Origin: Aphanomyces cochlioides
Taxonomy: Eukaryota; Oomycota; Saprolegniomycetes; Saprolegniales; Verrucalvaceae
Assembly: GCA_019828595.1 (NCBI GenBank)
Contig: JAHQRK010000006.1
Coordinates: 496,001 to 560,000 of the forward strand
Reading direction: 5' to 3'
DNA: 64,000 bases
The position numbers were made by a program, and so were the translations under genes. Below, piece by piece: positions 55,435 to 64,000 of the stretch (the first letter of the stretch is position 1; each line of letters begins with the position of its first letter). The notes beneath the pieces are model-generated. The model had not been told where the DNA came from, searched no databases, and saw nothing but the letters and a program-made list of their open reading frames with translations.

Positions 55435-56717
55435 GGCAGTCTTCCGCTTCCACTGCCGCCAAACTACTTTCTCCAACCAGAGCTCACATATGAAGAGAAG
55501 ACTTCGTACATACAACTCGCTGAAGAAACAACGCGAGAAGTTGTACGTCGCTAGGCTTTGTTGATCTCATCTCTGACTTTGTCGTCGGTAGATATCGTCG
55601 ACGATTCTCCGCGGTGGCCCGATCGCATGGACACGACATAGTTCAGACGCCAAGTCAAAGTGCTCGATCTACAAAGGCCATGATCCTACTGCCCCCGCCG
55701 GCGTCATTTCCTACATGGTTACGATGCAACTCGAAGCCACGCTCGCCGAAGTCACAGCGCTCTTTGCAGCATATACCCAGGAAGACTTGAACGAATACAG
55801 ACGGACAGTCGCTCCTGATTTTCTCGAAGTCCACCAGCTTTACGTCTTAGCCACGCCGACAGAACAACGACCAAACCGACTTGTCTCCATCAAATACATG
55901 GTCGCTAGGAGTCTCGCTCCTTCGATCACGCATCATCGAGACTGGTGCTGCCTGGATGTACGAGACTACTTTGATGCCAACTAACTTATTGATCGACTAG
56001 AGCAACCGGGACTTTGACTCCAACGGACGTCGTGGATTTTGCCGTGCGATGCGCTCCATTGACCTGGCGTGCGTTCCAAGCATGCGGGAAACCCACAACT
56101 TTGTGCGAGCGGTCGCTTACAGGAGTGGATTTGTCTTTCTCGAGGGTGAACCAGGGTATATCAATGCCTTCCAGCTCCTCCAGTTTGATCCAAAGGGCAA
56201 TATCCCATCGTGGCTCTCGGACATTGGATTGAAAATGCGCTGTCGGAGTTTTCAAACCATGGCCAAGCTCATCAGTGAAGGCCGACTAAGTCGACAGCAG
56301 CTCCTCGACGACGATCAATTAGTGCCAAAAGCGACGCGCAATCGCTGCCAACTCTGCTCGACCAAATTTCGACCGATCTTTACCCCGAAAGCTCGCTGCC
56401 GAGCATGCGGCGAAGTCATGTGTCGGCAATGCGCCAAGCATTACAACGTCAAGAAGAACGGAATTATCCAGCGCGTGCGTGTTTGCTCCTCGTGCATCGC
56501 GGACGTTCAGACTCGAACTCTCCAAGGCTCGTTGGGATCGCCGTCTCCCCCGAGCGACCTCATCAACGAAATTGACTCGGACATTATTGCCAATGTCAAG
56601 CAAGTGTTGGGCGAGGACTACGAATTGGCCACGACAGCGACCGTCGGAGGATCGTACGAGGAATCGTCAGTATTTACGTGGGATTCCATGCCTACGACCC
56701 GTGACAGCAGCTTTTAA
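55435..56717 (+). CDS. START-FYVE lipid-binding protein, 396 aa
   Basis: Three exons (55435-55542, 55592-55957, 56001-56717) with 49- and 43-nt introns; start ATG 55435 (MGSLPLPLPPNYFLQPELTY, a typical opening of this oomycete family). Residues about 40-245 form a START-like lipid pocket (YMVARSLAP, RDWCCLD, FLEGEPGYINAFQLLQFDPK). A FYVE zinc finger follows at about 272-330 (RCQLCSTKF, ARCRACGEVMC, RVCSSC). It keeps the Cys ligands but lacks the classical WxxD and RHHCR residues that bind PI3P, so its phosphoinositide specificity may differ. The tail is acidic/Ser-rich. It probably acts at endosomal membranes in lipid transfer or signalling. Oomycetes have large expansions of this architecture. 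Confidence 0.9.
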
Positions 56718-57502
56718 TCCACGTTTGACGAGCTGCTATTTATTGCTCGATGGATATTTGTGCAGTCGGGCGAAGCGCGTTGTAAGAAGTATCAACATGA
56801 GTTTTGCTCAAGTGTTTATGAACTCCAAGAGGATTTCCACGGCAACTTCCCCAAGGAACGTGTTTGATCAGGCTGCCGAGAACATTCTACTAAGACTATC
56901 CACACTGAGATAGATCTTTGACAGAGGCGAGGACATCCTCTCCCTAGCGCTGTCCTCAAAAAAGCATTGGACGTCGTGGCGGTCGTTCTGCATGATCAAG
57001 CATTCCTCACTGCCACGACTGCTTTGCATGCTTTAGAGTCGATGCAGAATCGACAGCATTTCTTAAAGTATACGTAGCTCGCTGTAAAGGTCTCGGTATT
57101 GATCATACAAATCTTCTTGTCCTGGGGATGTCGACGAGAACGATATTCTATAATAGCAAACGGGGCAGAGCGACAATGCGTCATGGACAGAATTTGTTGA
57201 AGCGTTATAGAAGTCGCGTGCCGCTTGCGTGCTCAATCGCGTGTCGCTTTGCTCTGGAGGGCAATAAAGGATCCACAAAAGTCATCAATCAATGAAGTAA
57301 CCTGACCACAAAGTCATGAAAAGACAACAGGCAAGCACTGACTGGGGGAACTTTTTCATGTGATGAAGTTCCCAGAGGTCTCATCAATTACTGAACCAAT
57401 TCGTTGAAGTCAAGAAGGTTGATCCTGTGTGTATGCTGTTGAAAGAGTGTCGTGGACGACTGAGGAGGCGGCCATTTGCAAGGTATAGAGCAACAGTTCA
57501 GT
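56718..57502. other. Intergenic, no supported gene
   Basis: Several frames of 60-145 codons overlap here, but all lack domains and splice support. Confidence 0.4.
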
Positions 57503-57964
57503 TCAGTCAGTCATGGCGAAGCTTGACTCATTTTCTCCTTCATGAAAAATCTCCTCCATGTTGCATCCATCTCCTGTCGACGACGCTGTCGCTGTATGTC
57601 GCGAGTCAGCGCCACAACGACAGAGCTTTTCACAGTGAAGGCGGTGCATTTTGGCAATCCAATCCATTGCATCGCCTTGTTGGAACAAGCCCGCACAGTT
57701 GTTTCTCTCCGTTTTGGATACAGTTGGACGGTAAGATTTCTCCAAAGCCAGAGAAGATTGCAACGATCCACGTGCCTGACACACCTCGACAGACCGATCC
57801 GCGTTGTTTGTAGATCTTTGGGTGCAATCAGGAAGGAATTGTGACGAAAATACACACTTGTCCACGAACGCATCGGCGCTGACGGCATGACAAACCTCGA
57901 CATTTCCCGCTGGAGTGCAAAGTGAACTTTCCAACTCACCAACGACTTTGCCTTTCAACTTCAA
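57503..57964 (-). CDS. Possible small gene, structure unresolved
   Basis: The minus-strand frame from 57964 (MKLKGKVVGELESSLCTPAG) gives 153 codons, but a second frame over 57942-57511 has a more protein-like basic amphipathic end (DIQRQRRRQEMDATWRRFF). A GTGTGTATT donor and a CCCAAAG acceptor flank a 42-nt stretch near 57815-57860. The true product may splice between frames. No family recognised. Confidence 0.3.
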   Translation of the reverse strand: MKLKGKVVGELESSLCTPAGNVEVCHAVSADAFVDKCVFSSQFLPDCTQRSTNNADRSVEVCQARGSLQSSLALEKSYRPTVSKTERNNCAGLFQQGDAMDWIAKMHRLHCEKLCRCGADSRHTATASSTGDGCNMEEIFHEGENESSFAMTD

Positions 57965-58404
57965 CTTGGGATAAAAATAGACGATAAATCATATGCTAAT
58001 TGATACACTGTGATAATTAATATATTTTGTAATACTATTTTATACAGTATTTGTGGACTGGTTGGGATTCATGTGGAACTTCACTCGACGAAAGGCGAGC
58101 AAGTGTAGACTCTTCAGTGAGAAAAGCTCAGCAAGCTTTGTTCAATATTCCACATAACGCAAGTCGTCTTTCAACTTTATGATTTAGTTAACGGCTTGAC
58201 CATGACAATGACCCCATTCCGGGAACATTTGCATTGCTTGCTCTTAAATTCGGTCCAGAACGTCCGATGCATCGCGTCTTCAGTTCGACACGATATGAAA
58301 TATACTAGGATGTCATGGCTTTGTTTGCTACCGAGGATGTAGGAGATGTGGATGGCTGTGAACACAGAGTGTCAACTGGACCTGGTTCTATAGTGCGAAT
58401 ACTG
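57965..58404. other. AT-rich intergenic
   Basis: No gene or repeat that I can support. Confidence 0.4.
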
Positions 58405-58665
58405 TATAAATTTATTGTGGATTCGCTAGAAATTTCCCAATTTGGATTCGTTTTTTGTATCAATCTCCAATCGCGCCAATACATTGGATGAATGAAAAAA
58501 GTACTTTCTCTCATGGGAACTGTTCTTTCTTTAATATTTTATTCAGCCAATCAAAATCACCCAAAATATTTATTAGCCAATGGCGTCGATTGGTGAATCG
58601 ATCCGCCGGCGTGATTCGATTGAACGGGGTCTGGAAATTCGTATCAAATCAACAATATATTGCAC
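58405..58665 (-). repeat. Inverted duplicate of ankyrin-gene 3' end (left arm)
   Basis: About 260 bp here is the near-exact inverse of 61703-61960, which covers the last intron boundary, terminal exon and 3' flank of the ankyrin-like gene. No ankyrin coding sequence precedes this copy, so it is a truncated duplicate. Both copies contain several ATTGG/CCAAT motifs. Confidence 0.85.
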
Positions 58666-59119
58666 TATTAATCTAAATATAACGTAAATGGCCAATTTAT
58701 GGGGTATTTTTTGTCGACGCGGGGAAAGAATCGTCATAACTCCACGTAGACAGCTCAAATTCCGATTCTTCGAAGTGGTGTGGAAAGACATGGTCAAAAC
58801 CAATCGGAATATTATTTTTCAGGAAGCATGTAAGCAACAAAAATTACATAAAATAAAGAAAATTTACAACGATACACAGGACAGTTTATTGTGTAGTCAA
58901 TTAATATGAAAATTTGTATTATAATTTGCATATATTTTGTGTGGATAGGGTATAATTTTCAGAGAGTTTATATATAGTTTATCGAAGGTTATAATTAGAT
59001 AGAGATCGCTCAATGCACAATCTCATTCCAGAATATGGCGCAGACAAGACAAGTGAAGTCAAGACAGCGTTCGGTCACGAAGGACCAAAGAAGAATCTGA
59101 AGACATGTATTGATGGTAT
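58666..59119. other. AT-rich intergenic
   Basis: A 73-codon plus frame (58688-58909) is not supported; otherwise AT-rich. Confidence 0.4.
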
Positions 59120-60604
59120 TTATATAACTATTTGGTCTACACTAACATTTGACGGCAGGAGAGAAGTGTTTTGATCATTTGGTGCACTCGAAGGCGTGTT
59201 GCGGGGTCTTTTTCGCTTGCTTTTTCGTTTGTCCTGGAGCTCTTTCTTTCGCTTTGCTGCTTCTTGTCGTTCCAGTTTCGTCTTGTCAATGTCATTCAAC
59301 ATGGACAACGTAAGAATTCTCCCTCCAACGTCTACTGACTTTCGTCCAGCTCTCTTTTTTCCCTTGGGTGGAAGGTTCAAGACCTCTTTGCGAATTACTT
59401 CTCGGCGCTCTACCCATTCAGCTGCAATGTACGAGTCAGGTATACCTCCAGTTTTGAATAGATTGTATCTTTTCATCATTTGATCTTTTGATATTGGCCA
59501 TAGACCCGTGGCACGAAATCCATTGATGACATTTTCGGGAGTAATATGTTCAATCCAAGCGTTGGAGGCAATTCTTATCGCCGATGATTTTGGTATGGTA
59601 TGTAAATCTCCTGATTCTATTCAAAGATGTTTCAATAGAAGATTGGCTTGAATCTTACCGTCATTTATCAACTCGTGGAATATGCCGCGGCGAATTTTAT
59701 TTTTATATGGTCCAAATACACTTACATCCAAACGCTGGAACAAATGCGTCCCGTTCGACGGCAAACAAAGCAGGACAATTTGCAATTCAGAGCAAAGGGA
59801 AACAATGTTTGTCGAGTAGTGTGATGAGAGGCCATCAATGATAAGTAACAAAGGTCGTTCAATTGAGTCATCGATAGAGCTTGAAAAAATTTTAAGCCAT
59901 TCTGGAAAAATGTCTTCATTCATAAAGCCTTTTGGGGAAGTTGAAATACTCGCCGAGGGAATTGAACAATGCAATGCCAAAGATCTCTCGACAGTTTCAC
60001 CAGGAAAAAGAAAGAGAGGGGGCACAATTAAACCAGCAGCACTACCACAAGCCACAATGGACAAATGATAACTTGGTGCAAGCGTTTTCGCCCAGATATT
60101 TTTTGAGCCACGAAACGCAATAACCTTTTTTGATTTTCGTCGTGAACCAAAAGCCGTTTCGTCAATGTTAAATATACGTTCAGCAGTAAAGCCATACGTA
60201 CGTATGACATCATTCATAGAATCAAACAGCGTACTTATGCCTGTTTCATCGATACTATTACGAGCATGAGATATTACCTGCGCCGATCGATTGACGAGAG
60301 CAGGATGACGTTGCATAAAACGCTTGTACCAGCCATCAGAAACACTCATATCTGGGTCAAGCTTTTTGAGTAGCTGATTTGCTTTGATAATAATTGCTTG
60401 ACGGTCGATAGGATAACCGTCTTGTTGCATAGCACCAATCCACGCTACAAGATCTGTCTCGCACTCTGGTGGTAATAGAGGCGGTGGCCCCCGACGTTTT
60501 GGCGCCTCCAATGTACCAGCTTTGAATGAGCGGAGTTTTGCCATCAGGGTGTTATAGGGGATCTTGGTTCTGGCAGATACACTGGCACCACTTTCGCCAG
60601 CCAT
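59120..60604 (-). CDS. pogo/Tigger-type (DDE_1) transposase
   Basis: Two exons (60604-59659 and 59616-59120) with a 42-nt intron give 480 codons from ATG 60602-60604. A CENP-B-like HTH region is present (MSVSDGWYKRFMQRHP). The DDE_1 nuclease has NIDETAFG, LIIDGLSSH and THLFQRLDVSVFGPYK, with Asp at all three catalytic positions. The C-terminal exon has the family motif FRATGLWP and a strongly basic tail (KRKSKRKRPRN) that may be a nuclear signal. Upstream, the same frame continues with a first HTH (YTQGELTHAINDV) to an ATG at 60665-60667, but a TGA at its sixth codon separates the two. Either translation starts at 60604 with a clipped domain or the gene is freshly dead. Confidence 0.82.
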
Positions 60605-61082
60605 GACGTCGTTAATGGCATGAGTAAGCTCACCCTGAGTGTACCGGCTTCATGTTCTCGTAGTCATTTGGAAATGAAGTGAAAGGGGAGTTCATTAATT
60701 TATGAGGTGTTTGCAGTCAATTATTTATGACGTCTGATTGGCTGTTTTCAATACACCATAAACTGACCAATACACCAAAAACTGGCCATTTACGTTAGAA
60801 CTGTTCAATGCTTGCCGTCTCTTGAGGAAATCTTGACCGCGTCGACCGATGTGACTTGTGCGCCGCCGTCGATCTCCTCCTCCATCTCCGCCGCTCTCTT
60901 CCATCATATTATGAAGGCGATACAATCGCAGCCTAAGGCATTGCTGAGCTTGACTAGATGTGCATTTTCACATGAATATCAACTGGTTCCGATCGACACG
61001 CAACTTCTCACCCGAGAACACATCTGGCCCCAATCTGCTGAGCTTTGGACACGCCAGCTCATTTTGTTAATTTTATCGCATC
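60605..61082. other. Divergent intergenic region
   Basis: Upstream of both the transposase and the ankyrin-like gene. A frame at 60812-61273 overlaps the latter's 5' end in another phase and is not supported. Confidence 0.45.
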
Positions 61083-61807
61083 ATGTCGGCGTCAACGGCC
61101 GCGAGCACTGTTATCTGGGATCGAAACCTCCTCTCGACCGTCCTAACGTATCAATTTGGCGTCTCCCAATGCGTCCACGTGAGCTTTCGCCTCTACGTCA
61201 AAGATCTCGACGCCAAACTCCGACTGATTGGGCCCATGCGCCGGGGATACGTCCTCCTTCGCCTCTTGCATGACCCAAAGAAGCTGCCGATCGTCCACGC
61301 CATGCTGCGCGATTGTCCAGTGGAGTACATGTGCCCAATTGACTCCAAATACCAGTTCGCGATTGATGCAGCGGTCCGAACGCGAAGCTTGGCGGTCGTC
61401 CGGTTTGTCCATGAGTGTCGCTTTGGCCGTGCCAGTGCCCGAGCCATGGACATTGCCGCGACGAACGGTGACCTTGAGATTGTCCAATATTTGCACAAAC
61501 ATCGCGATGAAGGATGCACGCAAGAAGCATTCCTCCAGGCTAATTTGCGAAAACACAATGCCGTCTTGAAGTTCCTTGAGGATGCTCGCCCGAGAGATAA
61601 GCAGAGGTCATTTGTCGGCAAAGCAGTCGTGGGCGTGAAAACAAAGCAGGATAAACTCTTCTGGGACGCCACAGCTACCATCGGTATATGTACTATCATG
61701 TATTGTTGATTTGATACGAATTTCCAGACCCCGTTCAATCGAATCACGCCGGCGGATCGATTCACCAATCGACGCCATTGGCTAATAAATATTTTGGGCG
61801 ATTTTGA
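61083..61807 (+). CDS. Ankyrin-repeat-like protein
   Basis: ATG 61083 opens a frame of 208 codons if unspliced (stop 61707-61709). Splicing a 44-nt intron (61684-61727, GTATAT...TTCCAG) instead joins exon 2 and ends at TGA 61805-61807, giving a different 27-residue tail (DPVQSNHAGGSIHQ). Residues about 95-155 contain ankyrin-like helices of the type common in oomycetes (AIDAAVRTRSLAVVRFVHEC, then AMDIAATNGDLEIVQYLHKH). Such repeats bind other proteins; the partner is unknown. The final exon and 3' flank are duplicated in inverse orientation at 58405-58665. The gene is convergent with the 522-aa-frame gene. Confidence 0.65.
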
Positions 61808-61960
61808 TTGGCTGAATAAAATTTTAAAGAAAGTACAGTTCCCATGAGAGAAAGTACTGTTCTAATTTTCATTCATCCAATGTATTGGCGCGATTGGAGA
61901 TTGATACAAAAAACGAATCCAAATTGGGAAATTTCTAGCAAATCCACAATAGTAATTTAT
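61703..61960 (+). repeat. Inverted duplicate of ankyrin-gene 3' end (right arm)
   Basis: The native copy of the repeat described at 58405. Together the arms bracket a 3-kb block with the pogo transposase. Confidence 0.85.
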
Positions 61961-61987
61961 CATTGTTTCCATGTTAAACTACCACAT

Positions 61988-63541
61988 TCAGCAGTCATGT
62001 CTGTTGAGCACTTGCTTGGCTTCCTCCATGGCAGTCCAGACGGTTTCGTAGGTCAAGTTGAGCTCGTTGCCAACATCTTCGCAGGCCAAATCCTTTACAA
62101 GGACAGCGAGCGACTGTTGAAGCACCAAGTCAGAAGCGCCAGGGGCCAAGACGTCCATGTGTTCGACAGCGTCGATGAGACCCTTCGCCACGGCAATTTG
62201 AGCAAGCTGAAGCATGATAGCTTCAGCTTGTTGTCGATGTCGACGGGAGTCTTCATTGCTTAAATCTGTGGCGGCTAGGAATTGATATGGACCAATGTGG
62301 GCTGTGTCGTCGCCGAGATACCAACGATGCCACAATGTACGGCAAGAAATGATAGGAAAGGTCCATCCTTCTGGAGCGCGCCGCTTGGAGCCGTCAGTCC
62401 ATTGAAAAAGTCCATCTTGGTCTTCATCATGAGCCATGGTAGGCTTCTTCTTGCGATGAAGCGCATAGAATACGGCAAAACAAGTAGAGAGATGTGAAGG
62501 TGGTTTCTTGGTCGAGCGGGGAATCGATTGAAGAAGAGCTTCAAATGCAGTGTCAAAGATACACATAAGAGCTGAATCCGAAGAGGCTTCAATGGATTCG
62601 ACTGATGTAGCAGCACCGCGGGAGATGGCTAACTGGATGAGCTTTTCCATAACATGCTTGGCCCAAAACTTGGCGCGTCGCGTCAAATGTGTGGCCAGAT
62701 CTCGCGATGTGAGACGTCGAAAGGGACAAATTCGACGGGTCGAGTCACCACGAAACCAGAAACGCCACATGGAGCGGCAGGACACTTTGGGGAAATGCCA
62801 ATCTTGAGGGGCGAGGCGCATAGTTCCGTCCGACCACTCGAAGAAGGCAAAGTCATTATCTCGGTCTCGATTTGTCTTGTGGATTTTCTTTGACACGAGA
62901 GGAAAGCTGGACTTTCGCTTACGGCAAGGCATATCGTTCGAACCATTTGACATCCATGAGATCGATAACTCTGGCATCCGAATGGCCGATGGGGGCAAGC
63001 AAATAGAAGGAACATGTCGGGGGGTTGGACGAAGACTCTTCAGACGCAGCGGGGCAGTGGATATTTGCACACCTTGGTTCGAACTGACAGCTAGAAACGA
63101 ATTAGACGGCATGACTGAGTCTCTCTTTTCATCGCTCGACGACGAAGATGTCGTGGAGGCGGTGGAAGTTGGGGGCATCTCTACAACAGGTGGATCTTCT
63201 TCCATAACGGTGTCTTCGACTTCCGGTGGAATATCGACAGTAGCAGGTTCAGGGTCAATTAAAGTTGGTTCGATGGTCGGGATAGACTCCGTAGGTTCTG
63301 TTTTGATGTTCACAGACTGCAAAATTGCATCTGTGAGAGCTTTAATCGCTGTTTGAACGAGTGGAGCGGTGGAAATTCCGGGGGACATTGCACCACGATT
63401 GTCTAGATTTTGCCAGATCCGATCTGGCAAACCGTCAACTTGTTCCTGGAGAGATTCCAGTCGCGATTGCATGCCGTTCAGCGTGTCTGTGAGCTTGAGG
63501 AACTGGAGCACCAACATGGATCCATCGCAGGTCATCGCCAT
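61988..63541 (-). CDS. Protein with tandem Trp-rich module, 517 aa
   Basis: Unrecognised. A single exon; the first true Met is at 63539-63541 (the frame continues upstream with a non-ATG codon). The N-terminus has a short coiled coil (NGMQSRLESLQEQVDGLPDR), then an acidic Pro/Thr/Ser linker. The C-terminal half holds two copies of a module of about 50 residues. One reads FFEWSDGTMRLAPQDWHFPK, then SCRSMWRFWFRGD; the other reads LFQWTDGSKRRAPEGWTFPI, then SCRTLWHRWYLGD. Each copy is followed by a helical region. A basic stretch (CRKRKSSFPLVSKKIHK) could be a nuclear signal. The pattern suggests a nuclear scaffold or DNA-binding factor, but this is a guess from composition. Confidence 0.75.
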   Translation of the reverse strand: MAMTCDGSMLVLQFLKLTDTLNGMQSRLESLQEQVDGLPDRIWQNLDNRGAMSPGISTAPLVQTAIKALTDAILQSVNIKTEPTESIPTIEPTLIDPEPATVDIPPEVEDTVMEEDPPVVEMPPTSTASTTSSSSSDEKRDSVMPSNSFLAVSSNQGVQISTAPLRLKSLRPTPRHVPSICLPPSAIRMPELSISWMSNGSNDMPCRKRKSSFPLVSKKIHKTNRDRDNDFAFFEWSDGTMRLAPQDWHFPKVSCRSMWRFWFRGDSTRRICPFRRLTSRDLATHLTRRAKFWAKHVMEKLIQLAISRGAATSVESIEASSDSALMCIFDTAFEALLQSIPRSTKKPPSHLSTCFAVFYALHRKKKPTMAHDEDQDGLFQWTDGSKRRAPEGWTFPIISCRTLWHRWYLGDDTAHIGPYQFLAATDLSNEDSRRHRQQAEAIMLQLAQIAVAKGLIDAVEHMDVLAPGASDLVLQQSLAVLVKDLACEDVGNELNLTYETVWTAMEEAKQVLNRHDC

Positions 63542-63678
63542 TCTTGCCTTGTGCAAACACCACTTGAACTATCCGAATCCGAATAAAAAATGCCGTTTTA
63601 CATATTTTATTACAGGAAATTTTTTCTCATAAAAGACATACAAATATCAAGTACACATTGAAATCAGAGGATTGCAAG

Positions 63679-63973
63679 TCAGCTTGGATTCGACGGAATG
63701 TTCGGCTCTCGAAGTGAGGAAGGTGCAGCAAGACAAAGACGCTCGTGCTCCACGACGGATTGCTGCCTGTCAGCATAACGAGCTGCGTGGTAAAAGATGC
63801 TCAACTCGATGACCATTTCCAACAGATTCTTGACACGAAAGATGGATAAGATTTCGGGGCAGTACGAACGCTTGCTTGCCCAATCTTTGGTTGCTACTCC
63901 TTCTAGACACGATGCCACGGCAAAACCTTTCGAGCCCTCTGGGCTTAGCAGTAGGTCCTCCTGATGGGATCCT
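63679..63973 (-). CDS. C-terminal exon of a gene running off the window
   Basis: An acceptor-like AAACAG at about 63974-63979 precedes a frame of 97 codons that ends at 63679. Upstream in-frame TAA shows that this is an internal exon whose 5' part lies beyond 64000. It contains a helical stretch (FRVKNLLEMVIELSIFYHAA). No family recognised. Confidence 0.5.
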
Positions 63974-64000
63974 GATATATTGTCCACTGTTTAACGAGCT

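Noticed and set aside
56479..56913. 144-codon plus frame over the START-FYVE 3' end
   Set aside because: Antiphase shadow of the FYVE exon.
60812..61273. 153-codon plus frame overlapping the ankyrin-like gene
   Set aside because: It is in another phase than the ankyrin frame and has no recognisable content.

Overview
This is a stretch of eukaryotic nuclear DNA, most likely from an oomycete of the Saprolegniales (an Aphanomyces-like genome is my best guess; the genus is an inference). Supporting signs are very short spliceosomal introns (about 35-60 nt, GT...TAG/CAG) that must be removed to keep frames open, two broken copies of a Crinkler-type N-terminal header, a Merlin/ISXO2-type transposon, and gene types typical of oomycetes (START-FYVE, PAN/Apple-type secreted proteins, coiled-coil and ankyrin proteins). 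There are no prokaryotic operons, rRNA or tRNA genes that I can see.

Layout. 1-12.6 kb is a transposon graveyard. A Crinkler header is broken by a Merlin element and a MITE. Two more MITEs follow, then a Tc1/mariner element with a spliced transposase and TA target duplication, then a Tc1-transposase/Helitron-helicase chimera whose probable Helitron 3' end lies at 9.4 kb, then a second, inverted and decayed Crinkler copy. 12.6-28.1 kb is gene-rich: a six-exon short-chain dehydrogenase, a small membrane protein, two convergent coiled-coil genes, a type I membrane protein, a nine-exon NO VEIN-like giant (GHKL ATPase plus DUF3883), and an F-box-like gene, with transposon scraps between. 28-34.5 kb holds a cluster of three secreted Cys-rich PAN-like paralogues (two intact, one dead) and an 888-bp palindrome that abuts one start codon. 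34.5-40.7 kb is repetitive again: a dead mariner, a Harbinger transposase with one nonsense codon, an 80-bp satellite and degenerate ORFs. 40.7-56.7 kb is gene-rich: an AT-hook protein, a PTB/hnRNP-L-like RNA-binding protein, a 2830-aa VPS13-like lipid-transfer protein carrying EF-hands, and a START-FYVE protein. 58-62 kb is an inverted duplication of the 3' end of an ankyrin-like gene, enclosing a pogo-type transposase. The window ends with a 522-aa protein carrying a tandem Trp-rich module and the 3' part of another gene.

How genes relate: eukaryotic genes are monocistronic, so adjacency is weak evidence. VPS13-like and START-FYVE are neighbours in the same orientation and both handle membrane lipids. 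The most unusual single genes are the VPS13-like protein with an N-terminal membrane segment and two EF-hand pairs, the NO VEIN-like ATPase, and the Tc1/Helitron chimera. All gene models were spliced by hand; reading frames close exactly at every junction quoted, but no expression data were available.
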